From the NCBI GenBank assembly GCA_004357655.1, contig SMVQ01000101.1:1-34676 (forward strand): a stretch of 34,676 bases of DNA, written 5' to 3'. This DNA comes from Planctomycetota bacterium (GTDB taxonomy: Bacteria; Planctomycetota; UBA1135; GCA-002686595). This document shows positions 9,501 through 17,400 of this stretch, one piece after another. Numbering within the stretch: the first letter of the stretch is position 1; each line of letters starts with the position of its first letter. Under the pieces are notes generated by a model. It did not search any database and was not told the origin of the DNA. It was given only the letters and a program-made list of their open reading frames with translations. A program made the translations under genes and the position numbers.

Positions 9501-9644
9501 GCGAACGGTCCGATCACCGCGCGGATCTCGGCCTACGCGTGGGCGTCGCTCGACATCGGGGGCGCGGGGTTCCTGTGGACGGACGTCGAGCGCGAGTACG
9601 ACGTGTTCAGCCACACGTTCCCAGTGACGTTCAGCCAGCCCTGA
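6594..9644 (+). CDS. Large lipoprotein with bacterial Ig-like domains
   Basis: A 1016-aa surface or periplasmic lipoprotein. The chosen ATG gives a 35-residue signal peptide ending in the lipobox LGSC (C36). A Gly/Ala linker rich in small residues follows. Residues about 70-180 and 180-300 look like SbsA/Big_5-type Ig-like domains (VFPQGLDAHSDSVIVLEVSE; WPPADAARISDLTEIAVVFD with DRKM). Around residues 560-650 a segment with GGTLEVDVFDATTLALMPGA and VLTDAAGHATITGI resembles a carboxypeptidase-regulatory-like beta-sandwich. The C-terminal third is beta-rich and not recognised. In-frame ATGs at 6507 and 6510 have a good GAGGAAG ribosome site but lie in non-coding-like sequence. The role is probably structural or adhesive. 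Confidence 0.8.
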   Translation: MTDRSPLSLPSWIRARPRASLLALALLPLPFVLGSCDNPSCVFGGICGGGGGNPSGAAAAGTIAVGDYIQNGAPSITSVFPQGLDAHSDSVIVLEVSESLNPGSLFNAFEVVDSLLGVPVPILQPPALVGDGRLVILAPLAGLVEGTSYIVRFTEGAQVADLTGQVIAQGLNPDIGSFSVSNTLPGEPRVVATWPPADAARISDLTEIAVVFDRKMKAGSFNNDSWVVTVDGLEPLENPSPFPLIALGGVFPVTVDQVFRWRSVDGDGVPVSLGEGGAVELVLSPEGDELEAQDKTFLPTETIEFELLPFSVPALVFKHLLSEPEDAIGGPNLLGGGDVVQIELLEPSADGDSLEVFLVGGDPSFSGMGAAPLIALARTVSIPGGATTLFLDGDDLDLLAETSPLEGRLAGGPIQIAVMLERGNDRSAVQLFDADLDGEPGPQSVIFDVTAPRVLGLSTSGSVTATFVSDVRDLVIVGRASEQLRRVEVVTPASGDNGLFPPVVSSDSDGLFVAAPVPVGLVDPGAGPIQYTIQVYDRALNPATSTVMGDFTQIGVVASTPIGGTLEVDVFDATTLALMPGANVMVHEDNGGTISVVGAVLTDAAGHATITGIGGGDVIVTVDLVGFDLFTFDDVPGKQFQVPLQPTGLGNALVEGDVLAAFTANISGATNRIADTRLSDPGDAFYPVDNCTVDMSTVPPGFRCGYGPEVVLPRRLGARTFVSADFAQTLFTFNPTVFLKAIDIGLPMAPIGPGDTEDEDIDVENLLIFLGQDEQAKDGPTITLDPAAAVNLGPLAGDPGVAIQGVSPGTVGAVTVGIGLAFDDVPGLWTVRGAYAGVADPVTGELVREGTIEADLLLRTELVDVDGARSGRRPRFSDLPPLGTDLRPPPVPVQRAPAPGAGSGGSTYNVVFDDVILDATGEDGLYRVELTDTTGRSWQLWTPDRAGGGGSDRAKVLVPDIGPLGGNPLANGPITARISAYAWASLDIGGAGFLWTDVEREYDVFSHTFPVTFSQP

Positions 9645-9775
9645 GGGCCGATTCTGCTCGCGTTGGGACGATCGAGTCCCATGCCTGCCCGCGCACGGGC
9701 ACGAGCGGGCCCGAGGAATCGGGCCCCCCGACCGAGCGGCGCTGGCGTGCCGTTCGGAACCCCGACCCTCCAGCG

Positions 9776-9804
9776 TTCCCCCAGGCCGATCGGGTCCCTA
9801 TACT
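9776..9804 (+). promoter_or_regulatory. Candidate sigma70-type promoter
   Basis: TATACT at 9799-9804 matches five of six bases of the -10 consensus. A weak -35 element, TTCCCC (9776-9781), lies 17 bp upstream. It would start a transcript about 80 nt ahead of the TTG start of the GNA1162-like gene. Confidence 0.4.
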
Positions 9805-9890
9805 CCGGCTGCGCGGGCACTGAGGGGTCGCCTGTCGCGCGAATGCGCATCCCTCGTGCGGCGGCAGACCATCCTTGTCTGGAGATCCAT

Positions 9891-10505
9891 TTGAAGCAGC
9901 CTCTCCTCAGCCCGAATTCGCACGGCCCGAACCGACTCGGCCTCTGCCTCGCCCTCTCCCTCGGGCTCACCCTCGGGTGCCGGCAGTTGCCCAAGGAGCG
10001 CGGTGCGCAGGTCCAGGTCATCTCCTCGTCAGGGCTCGCCGAGCTCAATCCGAACGACGTCGTGGTCGCGCCGGTCCAGAACATCATGGCGGAGGGCGAC
10101 ATCCCGGCCGACAAGATCCGGCTGGCGTTCTACTCGGCTCTGCCCCGTCGGGGCTACGTCCCGCTCGCCCTCGACTTCGTCGACCGGGCCGTGGTGGACG
10201 CCTCGTACAGCCCGAGCATGCTGCGCGAGGACGCCGTGCTCCAGATTCTGATCCACGACTGGAACGAAGCGCTCTGGAACGTGCGGACGGTCCTCGTGGT
10301 CGATCTCGAGGCTCGGATGCTCGATTCGAGCCAGCCCGGCGCCCCCGTGGTGTGGTCGGGCAGGCTCTCCGGGCGCTACGACTTCGCCCGCGATGAGCGC
10401 CAGTTCGCGAGCGACCAGGCCCTGCTCCAGCACGCCTGCGATCAACTGGCGATGGAGATCCTGTCCGCCATGCCCGCGCGAAGCACCGTTCCGGGCCGGA
10501 ATTGA
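9891..10505 (+). CDS. GNA1162/DUF799-like putative lipoprotein
   Basis: A 204-aa protein. The start is TTG, chosen because GGAG lies at 9881-9884 with a 6-nt spacer and because it directly precedes a signal peptide (residues 1-29) ending in LTLGC; the upstream in-frame ATGs give an Arg/Pro-rich extension. The mature part has VVVAPVQNIM, LPRRGYVPLALDFVDRAV, DAVLQILIHDWNEAL and a VDLEARMLDSS strand followed by VVWSGRLSGRY. This order of blocks resembles the GNA1162/DUF799 lipoproteins, whose fold is related to CsgG-type accessory proteins. The precise function is unknown. The family assignment is from memory of the pattern and is moderately sure; that it is a lipoprotein is likely. Confidence 0.75.
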   Translation: MKQPLLSPNSHGPNRLGLCLALSLGLTLGCRQLPKERGAQVQVISSSGLAELNPNDVVVAPVQNIMAEGDIPADKIRLAFYSALPRRGYVPLALDFVDRAVVDASYSPSMLREDAVLQILIHDWNEALWNVRTVLVVDLEARMLDSSQPGAPVVWSGRLSGRYDFARDERQFASDQALLQHACDQLAMEILSAMPARSTVPGRN

Positions 10506-10525
10506 GGCGGCTCGGGGCCAGCCCC

Positions 10526-10553
10526 TTCCACCGGCGGGCGGGTCGGCTAGACT
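10526..10553 (+). promoter_or_regulatory. Candidate rpsO promoter
   Basis: TAGACT at 10548-10553 is a fair -10 match. TTCCAC at 10526-10531 is a weak -35 with 16-bp spacing. It resembles the candidate promoter at 9776-9804. The transcript would have a leader of about 125 nt before rpsO. Confidence 0.3.
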
Positions 10554-10683
10554 CTCCGCCTTCAAGACGACACGACACTCCCCCCCGGTACAAGGGGGCA
10601 GGATCGGCCGGCGAGTCGCCGGCGCACCCCGCCTCGGAGACGGCCGAAGTCGCTCGGGCGAGGGCAAGTAGGAACTCAGATCC

Positions 10684-10953
10684 ATGGCTATCACTACCGA
10701 ACGGAAGGCCGAGCTCATCAAGGAGTTCGCAATCAAGGACGGCGACAACGGGTCGCCCGAAGTCCAGATCGCGCTGCTCACCGATGACATCAAGAACCTC
10801 ACGGAGCACCTCAAGGTGAACAAAAAGGACTTCACTTCCCGTCGCGGCCTCCTCCAGAAGGTCGGACGGCGCAGCAGTCTGCTCCGGTACCTCCGCAACA
10901 ATGACATGGCTCGCTACAGGACCATCGTGGCGAGCCTCGGCCTCCGCCGCTGA
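10684..10953 (+). CDS. rpsO: 30S ribosomal protein S15
   Basis: An 89-aa protein of normal length for S15, a primary 16S rRNA-binding protein of the small-subunit platform. The family pattern is clear: [40 protein letters not shown] and [23 protein letters not shown]. The usual DHHSRRG segment reads DFTSRRG here, so the His before SRRG is replaced. The start ATG has AGGA 10 nt upstream. It is followed by pnp, a very common pair in bacteria; 318 bp separate them. Confidence 0.97.
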   Translation: MAITTERKAELIKEFAIKDGDNGSPEVQIALLTDDIKNLTEHLKVNKKDFTSRRGLLQKVGRRSSLLRYLRNNDMARYRTIVASLGLRR

Positions 10954-11271
10954 CGAACGAAGACGAATGCTCATCCGTGGCCCGCACGCTGGTCCACTAC
11001 GGCGCCCCGACGAAGCGGCGCCCCGGACGCGGCGGCCCACGCCGGTCCGAATCCATCCATCGATCGCGCGGTTCCCGATGATCGGGGCCTCGGCGCGGTC
11101 GCTCGCATCCGGTCGACGGTGCGCCATCCAATCCGCATGCCAAGCGTGACGGTAGGACGCCACCCCGAGACTGTGCCCTTCTCTCTGAGGGGCGACGCGG
11201 CCGCCAGTGCCGCTCTCCGACGGGCGCGAGGCTCGACGAGACGATAATAGAAGAAAGAAAGCAAACGACCC
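10954..11271 (+). other. rpsO-pnp intergenic region
   Basis: No gene is seen. A short palindrome, CCCGAT-G-ATCGGG (11074-11086), is present. Near the end, GATAAT (11243-11248) could be a -10 box for pnp but has no clear -35 box. The final 30 bases before pnp are A-rich (GAAGAAAGAAAGC), unlike the GC-rich surroundings. In other bacteria this region holds an RNase III-processed hairpin for pnp autoregulation; I cannot define an equivalent here. Confidence 0.35.
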
Positions 11272-13494
11272 ATGACACCCAACCCCATCCGCGTTGAAGC
11301 GGAAATCGCCGGCAAGCGCCTCACGCTCGAGACCGGGCAGGTCGCCCGGCAGGCAGGTGGCTCCGTCATCGCCAAGCTCGGTGACACGATGGTGTTCGCC
11401 GCGGCGACCGCCGGCAAGGCGCGCGAGGACATCGACTTCTTCCCCCTGGTCTGTGACTACCGCGAGAAGACCGAAGCGGCGGGCAAGATCCCCGGCGGGT
11501 TCTTCAAGCGCGAAGGCCGCCCCACGACCAAGGAGATCCTCACCATGCGGCTGACCGACCGGTCCATCCGGCCGATGTTCCCCGACGGATACAAGGACGA
11601 GGTCCAGGTCATGTCCCATGCCCTGGCGTACGACGGACACAACAACCCCGACGTTCTGGCGATGATCGCCGCATTCGCAGCCGTGCGGATCAGCGGACTG
11701 CCGTTCGAGACGACCATGGGTGCGGTCCGTGTCGGCCAGATCGACGGGAAGCTCGTCGTGTGGCCGGACGATGAGCAGCGGCGCGACGGGGCGAAGCTCG
11801 ACCTCGTGGTCTCCGGGCACAAGGACGGCATCGCGATGGTCGAGTCGTCCGCGCTCGAGATCCCCGAGGAAGAGATGATCGACGCCCTCGAGCTCGCGCA
11901 TCAGACGATTCTAGAGGTCGTCGCTCTCGTCGATGAGCTCGTGGCGAAAGCCGGTAAGCCCGCGCAGGAATTCACGGCACCGGCCGTGGACGAGGCGCTC
12001 AAAGCCGAGGTGTTCGAGTACAAGGACAAGGTCAAGGCGGTCATCCGAACCGCCGGCAAGCACGAGCGCGACGTGGCCGTCCGCGAGGTCCGGACTGCGG
12101 CCCTCGCAGCCCTCACGGCCGGGATCGGGGACGAGAAGGCGCTCTCGAAGAAGACCAAGGCCGCGAAGGATTTCTTCCGCCAACTCGCGAAGCAGGTCGA
12201 GCGCGAGTGCATCCTCGAGGGCACGCGGGTGGACAATCGTAAGTGGGACGAAATCCGTGAGATCACCATCGTCCCGAACTTCGTCCCGCGCCAGCACGGC
12301 TCCGTGCTGTTCACGCGCGGCGAGACGCAAGCCCTCGTCAGCACGACCCTGGGCACGCCCGACGACGAGGCGATCATCGACGGTATCGAGACCGAGTACC
12401 GGAAGTCCTTCTACCTGCACTACAACTTCCCCGCGTACTCCGTGGGCGAGACCCGGCGGATCATGGGACCCGGCCGGCGTGAGATCGGACACGGAATGCT
12501 GGCGGAACGCGCGCTCACCGCGGTCATTCCCCCCAAGGACAAGTTCCCCTACACGATCCGCATCGTGTCCGACATCACGGAGTCGAACGGCTCCTCCTCG
12601 ATGGCGAGCGTGTGCGGCGGCTGCCTCTCGATGATGCTCGCCGGCGTTCCGCTCGGTCAGCCCATCGCGGGCATCGCCATGGGGCTCGTCCAGGAGGACG
12701 GCAAGACCGCCATCCTGTCCGACATCCTCGGCTCCGAGGACCACAGCGGCGACATGGACTTCAAGGTCGCCGGTTCGGGCATCGGGATCACTGCGCTCCA
12801 GATGGACATCAAGATCAAGGGCGTGTCCCGCGAGCTGCTGTCGGCGGCCCTGAACCAGGCGCGCGAGGGCCGGATCCACATCTTGCGCAAGATGCTCGAG
12901 GCCGTCCCCCAGCCGAGCCCCGATGTCTCCCAGTACGCTCCGCGCATGGAGCAGATCTCCATCCCCGCGGAGAAGATCGGGTTCCTGATCGGTCCCGGCG
13001 GACGCAACATCAAGGCGATGCAGACCGAGTACAAGGTCCGCATCGCGATCCTCGACGACGACGGCAACGTCCAGGTGTCGGGTGTCGATGCGGCCGGCGT
13101 GAAGGCGTGCATCGACGCGATCCAGGCCTCCTGCGAGACGCCGAAGATCGGGACGCGCTACACCGGGACCGTCCGGAGCGTCCGCGACTTCGGGGCCTTC
13201 ATCGAGATCCTGCCCGGCGTCGAGGGGCTGTGCCACATCTCGGAGCTCGCCGAGGGCTACGTCGGACAGGTGACGGACGTCGTCAACGTCGGCGATGAGA
13301 TCGAGGTCGTGATCATCAACGTCGACGACCGCGGCAAGGTGAAGGTCTCCCACAAGGCGACCCTCGAAGGCGCGGGCAGCCCGTCCGAAGGAGGCGGCGA
13401 CCGGGACCGCGGCCGGGATCGTGATCGCGGCGGCTCCGGGCGCCCGAGCGGCGGCGGCCGAGGGCGCGAGCGGACCGGAGCGGGCGAGCGCTAG
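11272..13494 (+). CDS. pnp: Polyribonucleotide nucleotidyltransferase
   Basis: A 740-aa PNPase, the phosphorolytic 3'-5' exoribonuclease of RNA turnover. Order of domains: first RNase PH-like domain from the N-terminus (GDTMVFAAATAGK, GGFFKREGRPTTKEIL), an all-helical linker near residues 220-310, second RNase PH domain (VPRQHGSVLFTRGETQALVS, YNFPAYSVGE, SDITESNGSSSMASVCGG, SGIGITALQMDIK), KH domain from about residue 560 (IGFLIGPGGRNIKAMQ) and S1 domain from about residue 625 (GTRYTGTVRSVRDFGAFIEI). The tail after residue 700 is Asp/Arg/Gly-rich and disordered (GDRDRGRDRDRGG). It follows rpsO and ends just before a strong hairpin. Confidence 0.97.
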   Translation: MTPNPIRVEAEIAGKRLTLETGQVARQAGGSVIAKLGDTMVFAAATAGKAREDIDFFPLVCDYREKTEAAGKIPGGFFKREGRPTTKEILTMRLTDRSIRPMFPDGYKDEVQVMSHALAYDGHNNPDVLAMIAAFAAVRISGLPFETTMGAVRVGQIDGKLVVWPDDEQRRDGAKLDLVVSGHKDGIAMVESSALEIPEEEMIDALELAHQTILEVVALVDELVAKAGKPAQEFTAPAVDEALKAEVFEYKDKVKAVIRTAGKHERDVAVREVRTAALAALTAGIGDEKALSKKTKAAKDFFRQLAKQVERECILEGTRVDNRKWDEIREITIVPNFVPRQHGSVLFTRGETQALVSTTLGTPDDEAIIDGIETEYRKSFYLHYNFPAYSVGETRRIMGPGRREIGHGMLAERALTAVIPPKDKFPYTIRIVSDITESNGSSSMASVCGGCLSMMLAGVPLGQPIAGIAMGLVQEDGKTAILSDILGSEDHSGDMDFKVAGSGIGITALQMDIKIKGVSRELLSAALNQAREGRIHILRKMLEAVPQPSPDVSQYAPRMEQISIPAEKIGFLIGPGGRNIKAMQTEYKVRIAILDDDGNVQVSGVDAAGVKACIDAIQASCETPKIGTRYTGTVRSVRDFGAFIEILPGVEGLCHISELAEGYVGQVTDVVNVGDEIEVVIINVDDRGKVKVSHKATLEGAGSPSEGGGDRDRGRDRDRGGSGRPSGGGRGRERTGAGER

Positions 13495-13958
13495 CCTTTC
13501 CGAGTCCCGGCGTCCACGCGCCGACTCTGCCCCGGACGCGCCCCGCGAGGATTCACCTCGCGGGGCGCGTCTGATCGTGGGGGGGGGCGGAAGCGGGACG
13601 GTCGCGCGCTACGCCCTGGATCACGCCCGAATCGGCCCCTGGCCCATCAAGGAACCGGAGCTTCCGGGCGATAGAGATGTCGCTCGGGCACCCGGGGCGT
13701 AAGCCTCGTGTATCGCCGCCAGGCCGACCCGATCCGTCCAGCAGGCTCCCCGGACCGGCCCCGGGCCTCCCGGAAAATTCTCCACTCCCACCCTCTCCCA
13801 GTCCTTGCCCCTTTGCTATATATGTTCCACTGCGGGCTACTAGGCCCGCCAGGGGACCCTGGACGATCTCGTGGGGCCGCGTCCGCTCTGGCGGACGTCG
13901 CGAGTCGGCCAGGGCACCTGGACCGTTCCCACAATTTCTAAGCGAACGAGACACCGTC
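13495..13958 (+). other. Intergenic region with structured leader
   Basis: This gap of 464 bases has no gene. After the pnp hairpin comes an AT-containing patch, CTATATATG (13816-13824), that could hold a -10 box for the next gene; no -35 box is convincing. The last 110 bases contain three short perfect hairpins: CCAGGG-GA-CCCTGG (13849-13862), GTCCGC-TCTG-GCGGAC (13881-13896) and CCAGG-GCA-CCTGG (13909-13921). The first and third are near-copies of each other and both continue with AC. Confidence 0.5.
13536..13570 (+). terminator. Perfect 15-bp hairpin after pnp
   Basis: ACGCGCCCCGCGAGG (13536-13550) and its exact reverse complement (13556-13570) flank the loop ATTCA. It begins 42 bp after the pnp stop. 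There is no U-tract, so it may terminate poorly or protect the mRNA 3' end. The stem is too long and perfect to be accidental. Confidence 0.7.
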
Positions 13959-14402
13959 ATGACTAGAGCATCGAGACGGGTCGCAGCGGCGGCACTCCTG
14001 CTCCTATCCGTTCCTGTCCTCGCGGCGGCCCCGCGCGAGACTCCGACGACCACCGAGGTGACGAGCGATGACGGTCGGGGGACCGACTACATCCTCAATC
14101 GCTCGGACAACATCTGCGGGCTCGACAACCCGCGCCAGCTCACCCGACCGGCGAAGATCGACTACGACGTGCTTCTCGCGGAGACCTCCGAGATGAAGCT
14201 CATGAAGAAGGAGAAGATCAACGCCAGCTCGCCACGCGGCATTCAGCTTCGAACGGCGGCGGCCAAGAAGGTCAGCCGGGCGTGCGAGAAGGTCCGGAGC
14301 GACAAGAGCTACTGTAGCGTCTGGAAGTCGATCCGCCGCCGCGACGGCAAGCGGATCAAGGACATCACTACGCTGGTCAAGAAGGAGATCTCAGGCAAGT
14401 AG
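13959..14402 (+). CDS. Small secreted Cys-containing protein
   Basis: A 147-aa protein that I do not recognise. The ATG at 13959 is chosen because it gives a standard signal peptide, VAAAALLLLSVPVLAAA, with cleavage near residue 24; the longer open frame upstream is non-coding-like. The mature part is short, highly charged (many Lys/Arg) and mostly helical. Three Cys residues (C53, C109, C119) lie in DNICGLDNP, SRACEKVRS and KSYCSVWKSIRRRDG. A segment near residues 66-75 reads KIDYDVLLAE. It is followed after about 100 bp by a secretin gene and may belong to the same secretion locus, but that is only context. Export is well supported; function is unknown. Confidence 0.75.
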   Translation: MTRASRRVAAAALLLLSVPVLAAAPRETPTTTEVTSDDGRGTDYILNRSDNICGLDNPRQLTRPAKIDYDVLLAETSEMKLMKKEKINASSPRGIQLRTAAAKKVSRACEKVRSDKSYCSVWKSIRRRDGKRIKDITTLVKKEISGK

Positions 14403-14505
14403 GCACGTGCGGATTCGACGTCGCAGGCAATCGCTGCGGCACGGCGGAGAAGCTCGGTGGGGCGAAGAATCCGCCAACTACGACAGCAACCAGGAAGGTC
14501 TCCCT

Positions 14506-15927
14506 TTGCCTCCCGTTCCCGGCCCCACCGACGGACGCAGTTCCGCCCGCATTCTCGCCGCGGCGCTCTTCGTGGCGCTCGCCGCGTGTGAGACCCCCCG
14601 GGCCGGCGAAGAGCCCGAGGACCTTCACCTCCAGGCGTTTCGGGACCTGATCGAGAAGGGCGTGCTCCGTCCCTCCGAAGAGTTCGACGAGGAAGACTAC
14701 TTCGCGGAGCTGGCGCTCGAGTACGCCGACGAACCGCGGGCGGCCGACGAGGTTGGAGGCTTCGGTGGCGGAATCGGTCCGGTGGATCCGTTCGACGAGG
14801 AGGAGATCCCCTACAACCCCTACCTCGAGTTCGGGGAGGACATCATGCCGTACGCGGACGGGCGGCTCATGAAGCCGTACCCGTTTCCTCCGGGGACTGC
14901 CGCGAAGATGCACCAGTTGCTCCAGAGGTACTTTCCCTTCGAGCTCTTCGTCGGGGAGGCCGGGATGGAGCAGCCGCTCGATACGGTGGCCCTGGACCTG
15001 CAGGAGGGATGGATCACGGAGTCGTGGTCGGATCCCAGGAGCGCGAACCTCGAGAATTGGGGCAACCCGGTCGTGCTGGGCGACATGATCTTCGTCACCG
15101 CGACCCCGGAGCTCATGCGGGAGGTCGAGCAGTTCATCAACAAGTTCGGGGCCAACGTCCGGCAGATCGAGATCGAAGCGAAGATCGTCGAGGTGATCAC
15201 CACGGACACCCTGGATATCGGGATCCGTGCCATCGATGACTCGACGCCGATGTTCGGCTTCCCGGACGGCACGCTCGTACGGGCGTTCGACTTCAGCTTC
15301 CCGACGGGCGCCGACCCGAGCGCGCTCCTCGCTTTCAGTTCGGTGCACGACGGCCTCGCGTTCAACGCCGTCCTGGAGGCGGTCGCGACCTCGGAGAACG
15401 TCACGATCATCTCGCGCCCGAAGGTCGCCGTACGCGAGGGCGCGCGGGCGGAGATCGTCAACGTCCGGGAGATTCCGTTCTTCAACATCAGCGGTGTCAA
15501 CCAGTCGGGGAACTTCACTGCCGGCCTGGAGTACAAGGAGGTCGGCGTCCAGATGTACGTCATCCCGCGCATCATCGGCACGGACACGGTCATCCTGAAC
15601 ATCGACATCGAGTCGTCCCAGGAGACCGGGACGTCCGTGACGTTCACCTCGGGCGGCATCGCACCGACGGAGATCTCGAACCCGATCATCGCCCGCCGGA
15701 GGGCTCGGACGATCGTGCGGCTCGAGCCGGGTCAGGCGGTTGTCCTCGGTGGCCTGATCTCCGAGCGCAAGGTGAAGCGCGAGACCAAGGTGCCGTTTCT
15801 GGGCGACATCCCGATCATCGGCAACCTGTTCAAGAGCCAGTCCACGAAGACGGAGCGGACGAACGTGTTGTTCTTCATCCGACCCCGGATCCTGCAGGGC
15901 AGCGACCTCAACCGGCCCTTCGAGTAG
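14506..15927 (+). CDS. Secretin-family outer-membrane lipoprotein (GspD/PilQ-like)
   Basis: A 473-aa member of the type II/III secretin family, whose members form outer-membrane channels. The start is TTG with AGGAAGG at 14492-14498 and a 7-nt spacer; it directly gives a signal peptide with lipobox LAAC (C28), whereas the longer open frame begins with a charged extension. Residues 30-150 are acidic and unlike standard N-domains. Around residues 185-230 is a short N-domain-like unit (GDMIFVTATPELMREVEQFI). The secretin core follows (IEIEAKIVEV, ISRPKVAVREG, GVQMYVIPRI) with the C-terminal signature VPFLGDIPIIGNLFKSQ near residues 429-446. It is shorter than typical GspD (about 650 aa). A GspK-like gene follows. 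Confidence 0.9.
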   Translation: MPPVPGPTDGRSSARILAAALFVALAACETPRAGEEPEDLHLQAFRDLIEKGVLRPSEEFDEEDYFAELALEYADEPRAADEVGGFGGGIGPVDPFDEEEIPYNPYLEFGEDIMPYADGRLMKPYPFPPGTAAKMHQLLQRYFPFELFVGEAGMEQPLDTVALDLQEGWITESWSDPRSANLENWGNPVVLGDMIFVTATPELMREVEQFINKFGANVRQIEIEAKIVEVITTDTLDIGIRAIDDSTPMFGFPDGTLVRAFDFSFPTGADPSALLAFSSVHDGLAFNAVLEAVATSENVTIISRPKVAVREGARAEIVNVREIPFFNISGVNQSGNFTAGLEYKEVGVQMYVIPRIIGTDTVILNIDIESSQETGTSVTFTSGGIAPTEISNPIIARRRARTIVRLEPGQAVVLGGLISERKVKRETKVPFLGDIPIIGNLFKSQSTKTERTNVLFFIRPRILQGSDLNRPFE

Positions 15928-16025
15928 CCCCGCGTACCGTCCCGGAGTCTCCTCCAGCCGGGGGCGCTGGGTACACTGCAATGCGGGAAGAATCACGGCC
16001 CTCGGCCGTCCCCCCATAGAGGCCC

Positions 16026-17357
16026 ATGAGAATCCTCCAGACGTGCGCCCCGCGGGGCGCGGCCGGACGACGCGGGGCGGCGCTGTTGCTCTCCTGCCTC
16101 GTGCTGATCGTGATCATCACGATCGTGCACCAGATCTACATCGTGACGGGCACGGACGCGCGCGTCACGCGGAACGACAACACGCTCGTGAAGATGGACC
16201 TCGCCATCGAGTCGGCGCTGCTCCAGGTGTACGAGCAGCTCGCGGAGGACGGGCAAGGGGCCGGCGCTCCCGAAGAAGGCACAGACCTGCTCGCGGAGGG
16301 CGGCACCGATTCGGGGGACTCCGGCGGGGAGGGCGAGTCGGTCGATTCGAAGATGGACGAATGGGCCCGGCCCCAGTCGACCACGATCAACGAGATCAAC
16401 CTGCGCATCCTGATCCAGGACGAGGACTCGAAGTACAACGTATTGAACATGCTCGCGGAGGACGAGGACCAGGCGCAGGCGGCCTTCGACCGGGTCGTCC
16501 GCATCCTCGAAGCGTGTCGGCTCGGGACGACCGAAGCGATCGACTCCGGAGTTGCCCTCGAGATGGCGACGGTGATGCGCGATCACATGCTCGAGCGCTC
16601 CGACTCGTTCCTCCCCCGGCCCACCCTGCTCAGCGACGACGAAGAGAACGAGGATCTGGGGATGCCGCTCTCCCTGAAGGAGTTCGCCTGCCTCGAGCCC
16701 TTCGAGGAATACCACTTCAGGGACTACTTCGACGTGGAAGGGGAGCGCGTCCACTCGATCGGCTCGTTCCTCACCGTGTGGACGGGGGTGGCCACGGGCG
16801 AAGACGGATCCGCAGCGGGCGGGTTCGGCGTCAACGTGAACACGGCGCCCATGGCCGTGCTCGCGAGCCTCATGGACGACCGGGACGTGCCGACCAGGGT
16901 CTGGGACGACGTCAGGGAGTACCGCAACCTCGAGGAGGATCCACCGGAGGACGGCGAGGCGCCCGAGCCGATGCTCGACGAGTACGGCAACGAGATCTAT
17001 CCGCACAAGTTCTTCGACAACCTCGCGGAGCTCGAGGAGGTGTACGGCTGGGACGACCTCGAGCAGGCGGTGAAGGCCGACGTCGAGGCGCTGCTCGGCG
17101 TGCAGAGCAACGTGTTCTCCGTGTTCATCACCGCACGGCTCGACACGGTCCAGGCGAGCCGTCAGATCGTGACGTTCGAGAGCCGCCGGGAGCAGGAGGT
17201 GTACGAGCGATCCGGGTCGCACATCGTGCGGACGATCCGCGCGGTCGTCTGGCGCCGGTCCGACGACGAGGAGATGGAGACCGTGCCCATCATCCGCTGG
17301 GAGGTGCTGGAGTACGCGCCACTCGAAGTCCTCGACTATCCCGAGGACGATTACTAG
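16026..17357 (+). CDS. GspK-like minor pseudopilin
   Basis: A 443-aa protein of the general secretion pathway K type. GspK caps the pseudopilus tip in type II secretion. A short basic leader precedes one hydrophobic helix near residues 18-37 (GAALLLSCLVLIVIITIVHQ), typical of pseudopilins. The protein is otherwise very acidic. The segment GFGVNVNTAPMAVLASLMDD matches the GspK helix-hairpin signature (N-V-N-T-A-P-x3-L). NLRILIQDEDSKYNVL corresponds to the D-x-x-x-K-x-N-x-N part of the family. It lies 98 bp after the secretin gene. No other T2SS gene (E, F, G) is in the window, so the system may be dispersed or continue elsewhere. GAGG lies a few bases before the ATG. Confidence 0.85.
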   Translation: MRILQTCAPRGAAGRRGAALLLSCLVLIVIITIVHQIYIVTGTDARVTRNDNTLVKMDLAIESALLQVYEQLAEDGQGAGAPEEGTDLLAEGGTDSGDSGGEGESVDSKMDEWARPQSTTINEINLRILIQDEDSKYNVLNMLAEDEDQAQAAFDRVVRILEACRLGTTEAIDSGVALEMATVMRDHMLERSDSFLPRPTLLSDDEENEDLGMPLSLKEFACLEPFEEYHFRDYFDVEGERVHSIGSFLTVWTGVATGEDGSAAGGFGVNVNTAPMAVLASLMDDRDVPTRVWDDVREYRNLEEDPPEDGEAPEPMLDEYGNEIYPHKFFDNLAELEEVYGWDDLEQAVKADVEALLGVQSNVFSVFITARLDTVQASRQIVTFESRREQEVYERSGSHIVRTIRAVVWRRSDDEEMETVPIIRWEVLEYAPLEVLDYPEDDY

Positions 17358-17400
17358 CCCAGATGGCCCAGAGCGATGAGCGAACGGCCCCGGGGCTGGC

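Noticed and set aside
7266-9614. 782-codon open frame on the minus strand opposite the Ig-like lipoprotein
   Set aside because: His/Arg/Asp-rich shadow composition; the plus frame has signal peptide, lipobox and Ig-like pattern.
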